From: Diadema setosum
Taxonomy: Eukaryota > Echinodermata > Echinoidea > Diadematoida > Diadematidae
Direction of reading: 5' to 3'
DNA length: 64,000 nt
Assembly: GCF_964275005.1 (NCBI RefSeq)
Contig: NC_092706.1
Location: 4,287,113 to 4,351,112 of the forward strand
The notes under the pieces were generated by a model. It was not told the origin of the DNA. It did no database searches and saw only the letters and a list, made by a program, of their open reading frames with translations. Positions 10,301 to 22,300 of this stretch are shown here, piece after piece. Made by a program: the position numbers and the translations under genes. Every line of letters starts with the position of its first letter. Position 1 is the stretch's first letter.

Positions 10301-12984
10301 GACTATAATTTCTTAATTGTTACGTTAAGAAGTACCGAAAATTTTATTTTGGATGCAGTATGTTGTCATTTAGGTGAGAAAATTTCACTTTTGTCAGAGA
10401 TCGTGCCCATTTTACCGGTTGGTTTTTGTTGATTGCTAGTGTGTTAGTATATGTGTAGTGTGCATGTAACAGTGCAATGCTGTGTTTAGCGGTATATTAC
10501 CGTGTATGTTGTACCTGCCGCGAACGACTGCACGGCTGCTTACTGCCGCAGTTACTCTAGAGTTTTGTGAATACACATACCTGGTACACAGTAGTACGCA
10601 GCACATGCACGCTCTTCAATAGTTGCGACATAATGTGTTGATGTGTAGGCCAGCACCAGCTGTGCTGCGAATATTAAAGCTATATATTAGCTGAAATCCT
10701 GATACATCAAGACCCCGTTGTAGCATTATGATTGATCAGGTGGATTCCTAATCAATCGGAATCCACCAATCATGTGTTGCTTACTAAAAGGTTATGAATG
10801 GAGTTTTTAAAAAAAGAACATTGTAGAGAAATAAAGTTCTCTAAAACTTAAACTTGAAGGTAAAATGAGGTTAGTTTCATTTCTGTAGTTTTGTGAGGTG
10901 GTGGTATGTGTTGCATTCATACATCACATGTTAACTACCGGGTGATCCCCATATGGCGCACCAGAATGCGCATGCAGCTTCTTTGTGTGTGTATCACTGA
11001 CCTCTAGAGAGATAGTGGTATTTACTGATATAAAGTGAAAACGTGGCTGTATCCAGCAACTCAGGGCCATGGCTACAGCCACGTTGTATGCATCTGGCTG
11101 GATGGTTAAGACGTGTGTAATTGTATACACTGCCTGCATTATTAATGTACAGTGCACTCCCGTCATAACAAACATGGTTACAACAAAGTAAAAATTTAGA
11201 CCGCAGTGTTATCTGTTCTATTTTTAGTTTTTGTTAAAATTGTTTATTTAGCGAGGTTGTAATAAAAGTTTCATATAACGAAAGAAAACTACCGGTCCCG
11301 AGGACTTCGTTATAATGGGAGTCCACTGTATTCCACTTTGTGATTGGGTCAGGATGTGGATGTTATGCTTAAAGATTTTGTAGAGAATGCAGAACACTTA
11401 TGTGTATTCAAATATGATGAGTAGAAACTACAGTTGTACGTGTAGGTGTAATTTCATGACACATTCGTGACATGAGACAATAGCATAATCAGAGAATTCT
11501 GTAGAACTAGTCTAGATTTGTATTGTTACTAGAAGTACAGTACTGGTATTTAATTAGATTTTACAAGAACATGCACAGATCATACAAAAAAAAAATGGAA
11601 CAGATAAAATACATGTGAGATTTACAATAAAAACATCAACATTTGAGATTACTTGTAAATTATAAATCGCAGTCGCTATACCCACCACCCCTTCCTCCAT
11701 GCACACAGGACCAACTCCATGCAAGGATCATCCGTATTTGAGCTTTCACTAAAAAAAAGTACGAAACCATTACTGTATATACAAAGCATGTTAGTTTGAT
11801 GAATCTATGCTTTACTGTGTTACAGTATGCTACCATGTACACTGACAGCATTCCGTCATCAAAGGATGTTGCCGACCTTGAAATTGTGCATCATTCTCCT
11901 GAATTCATGTGTGGGAGAAATTCTTATGAAATACGAGCAGAGAATAGTGAATCTTCACAGTGAAATATGCAGACAAGTCAAACAAGTTAATATTTTTCCT
12001 GATATTTCAAATTTGTGTACTACAGTGTTATGAAAAACGGGGGTATATAATTCCAGTGGCAATTACTGGCTATGTAGTATGTAGAGTAATATGTGGTGAT
12101 CGTTGTAGTTTACAAGGATAAGTATCTTTCCCCATTTGCATACACTGTACTGTATAAGCTGATGCCCTTGACCTACACTGTGTACACTGTTTAAATAACA
12201 TACATCACTAGTCCCATTTACCAACCAAACACAATTTCCACTGGAAAAAAAAAATTGACAGTATGGAGGGATGTTTGGTTCAGTGCATGCGCATATTTTA
12301 TGCTCTACATACCATTCTGACATCGAAAGCTCGCTTCTGTTTGGCAGTTTCATTCAAATATTGTTAAACTCTGCTGACTGAGCTTCAATTGTTACATATG
12401 TAATAATGTATGTGTGTATTTGGGAAACCATTTCATCTGTTATACCTTCAATAACAGATATGAAGTACTATCTTGCCCATCCCCCTCCATTCAAGGTGCT
12501 ACCAAAGCAAGTACACTGCGTACATGTATTTTGGCATTAATACTTCTGAGAGATGTACTGTGCACATTCTCAGTATTATATTTTCCTCAGTATTTATTAA
12601 AACTTGTTATTGTTTTTTACTAGTATATACTGTCTTTGGTATGTTTACACATTAGATTGTAGATTGTTGTGACTCATTGTTAAACATGTGACTCTGATGA
12701 AGTATTTTGTAGTGTGTACTTTGAATCTCCTTGACCAGACGTTAGGACACAGTATTTGATACCTTTTGAAGTGATAAGAGTTCATGAACAAATGCAAATA
12801 CCTTTTGCCAAATGCTTCAGAAGTCTTCCATTCGCGTGTACTGGAGCTTTACACCATTTGTGTGATTGTCGAGGATGCTGTGGTACTAAACACCTCCCAG
12901 TTGTACAGTCCATGTTCTTATTAATGTTTTTCTTTTTGCACATTACTACACTGCTGATATTTTGTGTTTATCATTCTCTACCAG
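7317..12984. other. Head-to-head intergenic/leader region between EFHB and RAB5
   Basis: This 5.7-kb stretch separates the EFHB start codon from the RAB5 leader exon and must hold both promoters. No convincing protein is seen; the short overlapping frames at 9986-10316 have no recognisable motif. A CRE-like TGACGTAA lies at 8242-8249, upstream of a good donor (G|GTAAGG at 8349-8351), so 8100-8349 is a possible noncoding first exon of RAB5. A TA-flanked TIR element lies at 11150-11328 and a 10-bp-stem hairpin at 10739-10767. Transcript ends are not defined. Confidence 0.5.
11150..11328. mobile_element. Pogo/Tc-like MITE with TA target duplication
   Basis: The inverted ends CAGTGCACTCCCGTCATAAC and (reverse complement of the right end) CAGTGGACTCCCATTATAAC are flanked on both sides by TA. 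It is 179 bp with no coding capacity, the usual form of a nonautonomous Tc1/mariner/pogo element. Confidence 0.7.
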
Positions 12985-13171
12985 GACTGCTCTTGTTGGT
13001 CAAGGCAAGTCTACTCTGAATACAGCCCGCCAGACTGAAGTGAGGAGACAATTTATTCATTCTGGAAGTCGACATCACCGCAAACCTTTACTGCAACATT
13101 GCCCGCAAACGGTAACCTGTGGTGGAGTCTGCATTGTCGAACTTTTTGCTCGTCCCAATTTATGTTGAACA
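12985..13171 (+). other. RAB5: RAB5 5' leader (UTR part of the first coding exon)
   Basis: A pyrimidine-rich acceptor (TTATCATTCTCTACCAG) ends at 12984. The following 187 nt run to the RAB5 ATG without an intervening splice site. The upstream noncoding exon is not certain. A 6-codon upstream ORF at 13162-13182 overlaps the RAB5 start codon in another frame; its ATG has a T at -3 (weak context). Confidence 0.5.
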
Positions 13172-13331
13172 ATGGCAAATAGAGGAGGGGCACAGAGGCC
13201 AAATGGCACACAGGGCAAGATATGTCAGTTCAAGCTCGTTCTCCTCGGAGAGTCTGCTGTCGGCAAGTCCAGTTTAGTCCTGCGATTTGTGAAGGGCCAA
13301 TTCCACGAGTTTCAAGAAAGCACAATAGGAG
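13172..13331 (+). CDS. RAB5: RAB5 coding exon 1
   Basis: ATG with good context (ACAATGG). It encodes residues 1-53 including the P-loop and the start of switch I, and ends GGA G|GTAATC in phase 1. Confidence 0.96.
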
Positions 13332-16300
13332 GTAATCATTTGTGTCTGAGTCATTGGCTCGTCTGTTGTTGTGTTTTATGTGACCACTTGTTTTTTTCGC
13401 ATGGGATGCTCAATGATCACTGCTTTTAGTGGCAAGCAATCAAATGGGTTAAACTGATTATTGTTCGGACAAAACATCAGGATAAAAGTTACAGAAAAGT
13501 GCAGCTGATACCACCCGAAAGTAGGTTTAGTTTTCACTTTTCCATCACCAAGATTTTGGGTAGTGTTATGCACTCAAAATCAAGAACTCGCACATGTGTA
13601 TCAATGCATCTGTATTTTTTTTTTTCCTAATTAAGCCCCCCCCCCCCCCACCCCCCACCCACCCGAAACCCATGTTGGGACTATTTACTTGTGTGTGTGC
13701 GTGGTTTGCCAAAAGAACAACAAACAACAAAATTGTGTTAAAGATTTGTTTTTATCGTTTGATTTAGTAGGACTTGAATGTCAGTGACAAGGTGATGTGA
13801 CCTTTATCTCCTCAGAGATAATTTTCATGAGTATGAGTTCATAGACAAAGCAAAGGATGCAAGGCCTGGTTGATAAGCCCCAGACTGACAAGAAAATGAT
13901 TATCGTAAACAGTTACCCACTGAAGTTTTGCGCATTGATTACAGCAGAAAGGGGGAGCTAACCCCATGTAACATTTTGTATCAAAATAAAAAGAGAACAT
14001 CAACATCATACAATTCCACTTTAGGTCACATCATGATCTATAGGCACCTTTATCTGAAATTTCCCCCCCCCCCCCCAAAGAAAAAAAAAGAGAGGAAGCA
14101 TTGTGTTTCTTGAAGTGTTGTCGTATCCTCTTGTGTGATATTGTATTCCCCTTCTTGTGCATTTTAACTTCATGGGGAATTCCCCAATAATTGTTCATTA
14201 CTGAATAGTGATGCCGTCATGTACATGTACAATGTAGATTTTTAATAGAGCCATTGGGCAGTGTACCGTGTGTCCCAAGTTCTCAACCCAACAGCAGTAC
14301 CATATCAATAGGTAAACAGTGTTGGCCCAGAGAAGCCAGATTCAGGATAGTCGGCCAACCTCAGGGAAGTATATTGTTGGTTTGTTGAAATGTTTTTTGT
14401 TTCTTTTTTGTTTTTTGAGGGGGGGGGGGGGCGTTCCTTGCCAAGTATACATCCTCCCTGAATGAATAATTCAACAAAATGGCAGATTTGTTTTTGTTGG
14501 TGTTGTTGGTACAGTGGGGTGCCAAGTACTGTAACCTTTCTCCTTCCTTTGCTTTACTCCACAATGGCAGATTTAACCAAGCGCAAAGTTGTTGGATGAT
14601 CTTAACACAAACACAAAAAGTTTGCTAAGTATGGCATACACAGTATTCTTTACACCGATGTCATGTTACATGTACATTGCCCAAATTTCAGTGGAAATGA
14701 TTATCATTACCAAGCAAGCTATTGTCTTCTTACTAAATTTTTGTTTTTGAGACTGAAAGCAGGAGAGTGCTTACAAAGCAAAGAGTCAAAGAGTCTGACA
14801 GGTAGTCATTTGCATGTGCACAAAGGAGGGTGGGGGTGAGAATTACATGTAAATGTAGTTTCAAATTAGTCTCACTTGTAATGAGGAGATTGAACCGCAA
14901 ATACTAGCACTTTGTATACAGGTGTATGCCAACTTGCAGTCAATAGTGCAAATACTGTAATGCATGTGGTTAACCACTCAGTGGTAACTTACATTACTGA
15001 AATCTGCACTTAAACTTTTTGGGAGAGAGAGTGAGAAAGATTCCACATGGTTCATGTTTTGTTTCATTGTTTGTTCTTTCTTTTTTTCTTTTTTCTTTTT
15101 TTTTTTGTGTGTGTTCTATGTGCATTAACTATACACAGCCCAGTTGCTGTAAGTAGCGCGACAGGGCTGTACCAACGGACCGACAAACACGAAGAGAGTT
15201 CTAACGATCGCATGGCGATCGGCTTGAATTTTGGTACTTTAGTTCATTTTTTGTCACCTCAAACTAATCGAACGAACAAAATGATACTGAGACTTTATAT
15301 CTATGCTATCAAAATTGAAATTCACATTTTACAACTTACCGAAAATGATGATTTAATATGCAGCATGTTCAAACGGAACATCTGATAATCGGCAGTTCAC
15401 TCGATCTGTCGACCGTGCGTGCTGCTACCATAGAGCGCACGCACGCAATAGATCGCTGCACTTCCAGCCACGCACGTGCACGCATAATTTTCTGAGTAGT
15501 CCACTTGCCATTTTTTAATTCTGCAACGATGAACCCCGATGGTCGGGGACTCCTTCGCTGTTCTGCTGCGCTAGAAAGTGTTATTTTTTTGTTCAATGGA
15601 CTTACCGTGAGGGCTCTCTATGGACTTATGAACCTTCTGTAATACAAGCATGCACTTCACGTGAGTAACATATAAATGTTAATAAGTTTTGTAGTCGTGT
15701 TGTGGTTCCCCATTTTGAAGGTGCATGCCTCGTTAGTCAGACACTGTATTCGCACAGCGTACTAACAGCGTCTGGTCGGGCTATATGTGCACATGATTTG
15801 CAAGCGAGAGTACTAGCTCCCCAGTACAATGTGCATGTTGCATGAAAGTTTCTAGCCTTCTTTTGTGATGTACATGTACATGTACATCCATTTTCCATTT
15901 AGTATAAAAGCATTTTGAGGTAAAGAAATGTGCCAGAAATTTCCAACATCCAGTGTGTGGAGCAGCTACATGTACAAAGACAGAACTTTGCTTCTCAATT
16001 TCTGAAGCCCACTCAAGACAGAGCTGCCTACTCTGAAGTGCAATCATGAATTTACATGTAGTTTAACTATAGTTACAATATCATGTCATTACAGGGCATA
16101 AAGACTGCATTCCCAGTCTCCCCTCCTCTAGTGTACATTGTATGCAATGCCCTGGAAATGTGGTTTATCATACACTGTGATTTTGGCCGTTTTATTTTGA
16201 CACACTTTGGTACCTGTGCAAAGAAGAAATTTCAAACCTGACTACCATTGATGTCAGCAAGTTCACCATCCAGACTTTATTGCCTGTGATTTTTGTCCCA

Positions 16301-19300
16301 AGTAAATGGAGGAATTGCCGAAGAATCCAAGTGTGCCTCCATTTCTTGATTATTCTGATACAATTGCATGACGTACATGTATGTTACCATTGAATAATAA
16401 GAGCAAACCTACACTGCAAAGGCCATAGTAAGCCCCTTTGGGCTTAGATAATGAGTGCATGCCTTGCCTTTTTCCTCCTTTTTCCTATTGTTGTGATATT
16501 ATGACATACAATGTACCAATGTAGAATATATATCCTGATGAGATTCTTCTTTGAATTTGCTATAACTTTCACAGTGCAATGAGTTTGCTATGACTTTTCT
16601 AGTGCAGTGAGTTGATAAGGACTTGTAGTCATACGCGTACAGTAGATGAACGCTTTAAGGAATTTGCCTGAACTCCAGACAAATTTAACTTTGAAGGGAC
16701 AAATGAGTGTTCAGAACAAATCTATGAATGTGTTGGGACCATGATTAAGGAATGGATTTGTTAATGCCCATGCTATGGAATGAAGAAGTCACTGGTCAGA
16801 CCGCACTTAATCATGCATGTGTGACAATACAATAAAGACATGATAAACCAACACTGAAAAAAACAAACAAACTTCTTGCAGCAGGCAATTTTTAAAAATT
16901 TGTTGTAATATTCTTGTGTCATGGATTGATATGCTCCTACATGTATTATGATGGAAGAAAACAGGTATAGATCTGCAACCTTCACAAAAAGTGTAGATTT
17001 TCTAGCTTCACATCACTTCTACTGTAGTCCTGACTATCTACTATTTCTATTTTATAGCCCCTAGCTTTGTAATAGCTACTGTATATGTACCATGTACATG
17101 TATGCAAATTGCAGTGTCACTGTGCATGGTGGACTTGATTCACATGCGAATTTGTAATGCTTTGTCTAGTCCGACATATGTGCAAAAAAAAATTGTGCAA
17201 ATCAGTAGTGACTCATCTGTCCTTGAGAAAAATCAATATTGTCATTTGTGCAGAATAGTGCATGGAACTCCATCTATCCAACAGTGAAGTTTAGGCCAGA
17301 ATTCACAAAGGGGGTTTAAAAGTGATCCAAAGATTTCACAATTTTGCTGCCATGCTACCATTTGCAGTGTACAAACTGTAGGTCTATGGTACACTTATTT
17401 CACACTCATCTTGCTTTTGAATAGTTAATTGCTGTTTTATAAGGATTAGAACCAACACTTGCTGTCGGGCGGAAGCTGGTTGGTCTAGTGGAAATGATGC
17501 CCGTCCGGAGATCAGGAGGTTGTAGGTTCGAATCATGCTCAAGAATGTACGCCCATGATTTTCTATCATGGCTACTACTAAAACATTGATCAATTCAGTG
17601 CTTATTTACGTCAGTGTGGGGCAATTCGTCTATCAGTTAATTGACTTTATTCTAAACCATGGATTGATGATATTAATAATAGCTAAGTTTCTAAATTTGG
17701 ACTGCTTCATCTTTTTTTTGTGTGTGTGTGCCAAAATAGAGGATTTGTTCGTAGTGGATTTAGGGGTGCACATTCAGGGGAAAAAAAAAAAGGCTGATGT
17801 AAAATACCACAGCAGTTACTTTTGATAATAAAATGATCTACAGTACAGTGTACACTGTAGGTGTTCAATACATTGGACCGAGTTAAGTATTACATAATAT
17901 CATGAACACTATACTACCTTCTTTGCACTTCAAAATGCAATCAACTCTGCATAAGTTGACAGTGTATTATGTCGAGTCATCGGTTATAAAGTTGATGAAA
18001 ATAAAAAGTCTTATAGTTATAATACATTCTACATATAGCCTTAAACATACATTTACGTGTGTACATTCCTCTGTGCATGACATGTTGAATATCACCTTCG
18101 CTGTAAAGTTGATGCATTTTCTTCAGTCCCTTCAAAATTGGCCTTCCAGCTGTGTGCAAAGTTGACTGTAGTGACTTCACACGATTGCTTTGCCATACAA
18201 CCTTGTACCACCAGTACCAGTAGTTTACAGCGGTACGTTATACATGTACATGTACATGTATGTTCAACTGTGTAATTATGCTTGAATGCATTCTCTCAAA
18301 TGAGACAATTTTTCTCCACGATTGTCCTCATTTGACATTCATTATAAATGCATGTTATGACACATGTATTCAAGATGGATTGCCATGTGGTTCTTGTTCC
18401 TGTTCCATGGGCCTTTAAATCAAAATTTGAATGAGTAGCTTCAGTTGTACATGTACATGTGTACATCTGTTAAAGGGATCGTATAGTTTGGGTTGAGACC
18501 TAGTTTCAGGTTTCTAACATTTTTTTGATGAGATAATGAGAAATCTCGTAAGAAATATGAAAGAGCATGTAATTCTATGAGGAACTCAACGTTTATTTGA
18601 TGAAAATTGGTTTTGAAATGGCTGAGATATCCAAAAAAGAGCGATTCTATCAAAGTGTGGGACCCACACTTTATTACGATCGCTTTGTTTTACTTTGCTT
18701 TTGGATGATTCAGTCATTCCACGCCCAATTTTCATCAAATAAACTTTGAATTCCTCTTAAAATGGTATGCTCTGTACTACATTGTACATGTATATCATAC
18801 ATGTAAGTGTTTTCTTGGTATCTCGCAAAAAGTTAAAAGCCCAATTCTCATCTCCACCAATACTGTACCATCCCTTTAAAAGTATTGTATTGTACATCAT
18901 GTACAGTGTACACTGTACACTGTACTACAATGTGTACAGTTGTTGTAATTGTATTCATGGCAGTTATAGGACATACAGTAGGGATTCAATTGCTTTCAGA
19001 GGAAATCATGATATCCTAGTCGAAAGTTGTTGAAGTACAATTACTCTAGATTTTATTATGTTTTTGTTCTATTCGGATTATTTTTTGGTTACACGCTTAT
19101 GGACAAGATTGAGAATGACTTTTAATTACAACATCGATGTACAGATTTTCCCCCTTATGCGAAGAATGCAGTCATAAAGAGGAAATATTCACCAGATAGT
19201 GATATGACTGAGAAAGATAATGTTATTCTCTTTGATGGATAATACATCGTATACTTTAAAATTGTACAACTGATTGTCTAGATTTGCGATCACAATTTAC

Positions 19301-22300
19301 AATTATAAGATGGTTCTCATGGAGATAGATGTTTGTTTGTGTTATTGATACAAAAACCCCCATGAGAAGTCTACATGTGCACATATTATTTTGTACATGT
19401 AGATGAACATTGTATTTGCTTTGCATATTGGCAGTACTAACAGTAGTAGAAATAGCAATGATAATGTCACAATAGAGGAATGCATTAAATGCCAATTGCC
19501 TTGATTTTAAGTCAGAATCCGAATTTTCGGGGGCCTCCCCCTTCGTCAGGGATGCTAATGAATTTTCACAGTGATATTATTATCACTGTGATATTAATAT
19601 CACTGTGAAAATTTTTTGCACTTTCATCCCTGACGAAGAGGGAGGCCCCCCGAAAATTCGGATTTTGAATTAAAATCAAGGCAATTGGCATTTAATGCAT
19701 TCCTCTTCTTTGACATAAATTATTATTGCTATAGATAATCTGAGCTGTACATGTACACGTACATGTAATTGTACATGTACACTTGTACTGTACGTGAATA
19801 ATCTCAAGGGATGCTGGAGAACATGTTCTGTAAGTTGTAACCTGTGTAATCCACATGTTGTAGAACATGTGTGAGTCATAGTTAGAAGTAATTTATTTGA
19901 CTTGTATTTTACAGGTAATATGTACAAAATATAAGTGTGCGATGCATTCTTAAATTTAAAAGTGTGTTACATTCATGATGAGGGCATCCAACCTCTCCCC
20001 CTTTTTTTGATTTTTGATGGCTTTTGCAGTGTACACATTCACACTTGACTGGACATGTACAGTTGAACCTCTATTATCCGGCCTCCCTTTATCCGGATCT
20101 CTCTATTATCCGGACGCAATCTCGCCGTGATTTTGCCCAACTCCTTGAGAAGTCCTACACAAACACACATGAATTACATATTACTTCCAACATGATTAAC
20201 ATACATTACATCAAATTTCCTTCCAAATTGCTTACCCTCAGACATTTTAACATCCCCAAACATCCCCAAATGTAACAATGAAAAGGTTGCAGTATACACA
20301 TTACTACATGTGGTACTACAATGGGCTACATCAGTACATGTGTATGTATGTACATGTATAAAGCATTGAGTCTCCCTTATCCGGCCAAATCCCTTATCCG
20401 GATGAGCCCCGGTCCCGACTTGTCCGGATACGAGAGGTTCAACTGTACAATGTACATGTATGCTAACACCACGTGCCTACAGTAGTCTATTGACTCTCAC
20501 TGTTTGCTGCAGAGTTATTCATGTGCTGTTGCACCCTTTCTGCTGGTGACCTTTTAAATGACGGAAGGGAAACCAGATGCATCCAAGTGAATATACACAG
20601 ACAACTACGTCTGTTAGGTTGTGTCGCAATGTGGCGAATACAGCCGGTGGGTAATACATGTATGCATGAGCCACTTGAGACCGAGATGAAGCTCGGCATC
20701 AAAACACATCCTCCTTTCTCCTCTGCATTTGGATGCTGTTTGTATAACGGGGCTTGTTTCTTAAATGTTTCTTGTTCTGTAAAGCATGGTACAATGTACA
20801 AATGTATGTGTGGTTTGTGTGAATGGGGAGGGGGCGAGAGGGGGCGAGAGGGGGCAGGGGGGCGGGGATGGGATCATATTTTAACTGGATTTGAGTCAGA
20901 GTGACATGTTTCCTAGAGAAAAGCATAACAGAACAAATGACCCATGCATCATGTAAAACATTCTTTTTTATTATGCTTGGTAGAAAATATTCTATCAAAA
21001 AAGGGGACAGACTTGATGATACAATTGTATGATGTGCAAGTTGTACATCAACATGCAGTTTAATACTTAATTTGCCATTTAGATGACTGTAGTTTATAAT
21101 TGATACAAAATGTACACATTGCAAATGCCACATTGCCGCAGACATTTTTCTTGGTTTCGTTTTGTTTTGTTTTTGTCTAGTACTGTACAATATACTACAA
21201 AGTACACTTTTGATGTGGCAGGGATTTCATTATCATAATGATTTAATAATTAGAATAGATCTCTGACTATTGTCTTTCTACAAACTCACATTTTGTACAT
21301 TGTATGAATGCAGTGCATTATGCAGAATGCAGTCCTTCAATGCAGTTCATGCAATGATAATCAGCAGTACATGTATGTGGTGTGGGTCCCCCCCCCCCCA
21401 AAAAAAAAAAAAAAAAAAAAAGGGGGGGGGGGTGTACACTGCATTGAAACAGTATGTGCTTTTACACAGCCAGATACAGCACAGTGCCTGAAGACAGAGT
21501 GTGGATAGATATGGCTGGAGGAGGCTGTCTTCACAGTTACAGTACTGTGTTCTTACAACTGTGTTCCATGCTTTTTGTATCTAATATTTACTGCTCGTGG
21601 CTTGAATTCACATGTGAAAATGAGTGAATGTAGGGTTAATTTTGGAGACAGAACAAGTGCCCAGTGTTCTGTATTCAGCAAACATTGTTGGTACATTGTA
21701 CAATGTATCCATTGCATCATATTCCCATGTGCAACTTCATGATTACAAGCCTTTTTCTAGCTTTGTAATATTACCCATTTGGGAGAGAGTTATCATTACA
21801 TTCACATAATGTTGTTAAGCATGCTGCATGCTTATCAGTGCACAATACATACATTGTAATGTAGATAAATGCAGGATGTTCCTTGAACTGAAAGGAATTG
21901 ACCTCAAGAAATTGTAACCTTTTAAGTGCTCTTGGAGCTCACACTCTCTGGCAAATGTGTTTGCTAGCCTACTGATTTCATACCGAGTACATGTATGTAT
22001 GCACACATCCTGTTTGTTGCACATGTTTACATTGTATGTGCAGAACCAGACATACATGCATACAATACAAGAGATACGTTAATCATCTTTCCCATGTTTG
22101 AAACACATTTTGTGCATTTGCAAAGGCTTTTCAGATCGCGTTTCTGGAGTTGTTGCATTTATCATCTCTATTGTGAGTTGATTGGGAGGCCTTGTCAGTG
22201 CGCTGCTCTATTGTCCAGTTTGACCCAAGGAGCAGAAATTTGTAGTTGGCAGTGTTTGACTTGGACATGTCAGAGCTACAAACACGTTTTGAAATGACTT

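Noticed and set aside
9986..10316. Three overlapping frames on both strands in a slightly GC-richer patch
   Set aside because: No motif, no splice partner in phase with RAB5 or EFHB, and mutual overlap suggests chance.
17467..17560. Functional tRNA gene
   Set aside because: A and B boxes are present, but the acceptor stem and anticodon arm do not close; called a SINE head instead.
20699..21190. 163-aa minus-strand frame
   Set aside because: Inside RAB5 intron 1; includes a low-complexity Pro/Leu segment from a G-rich repeat; no motif.
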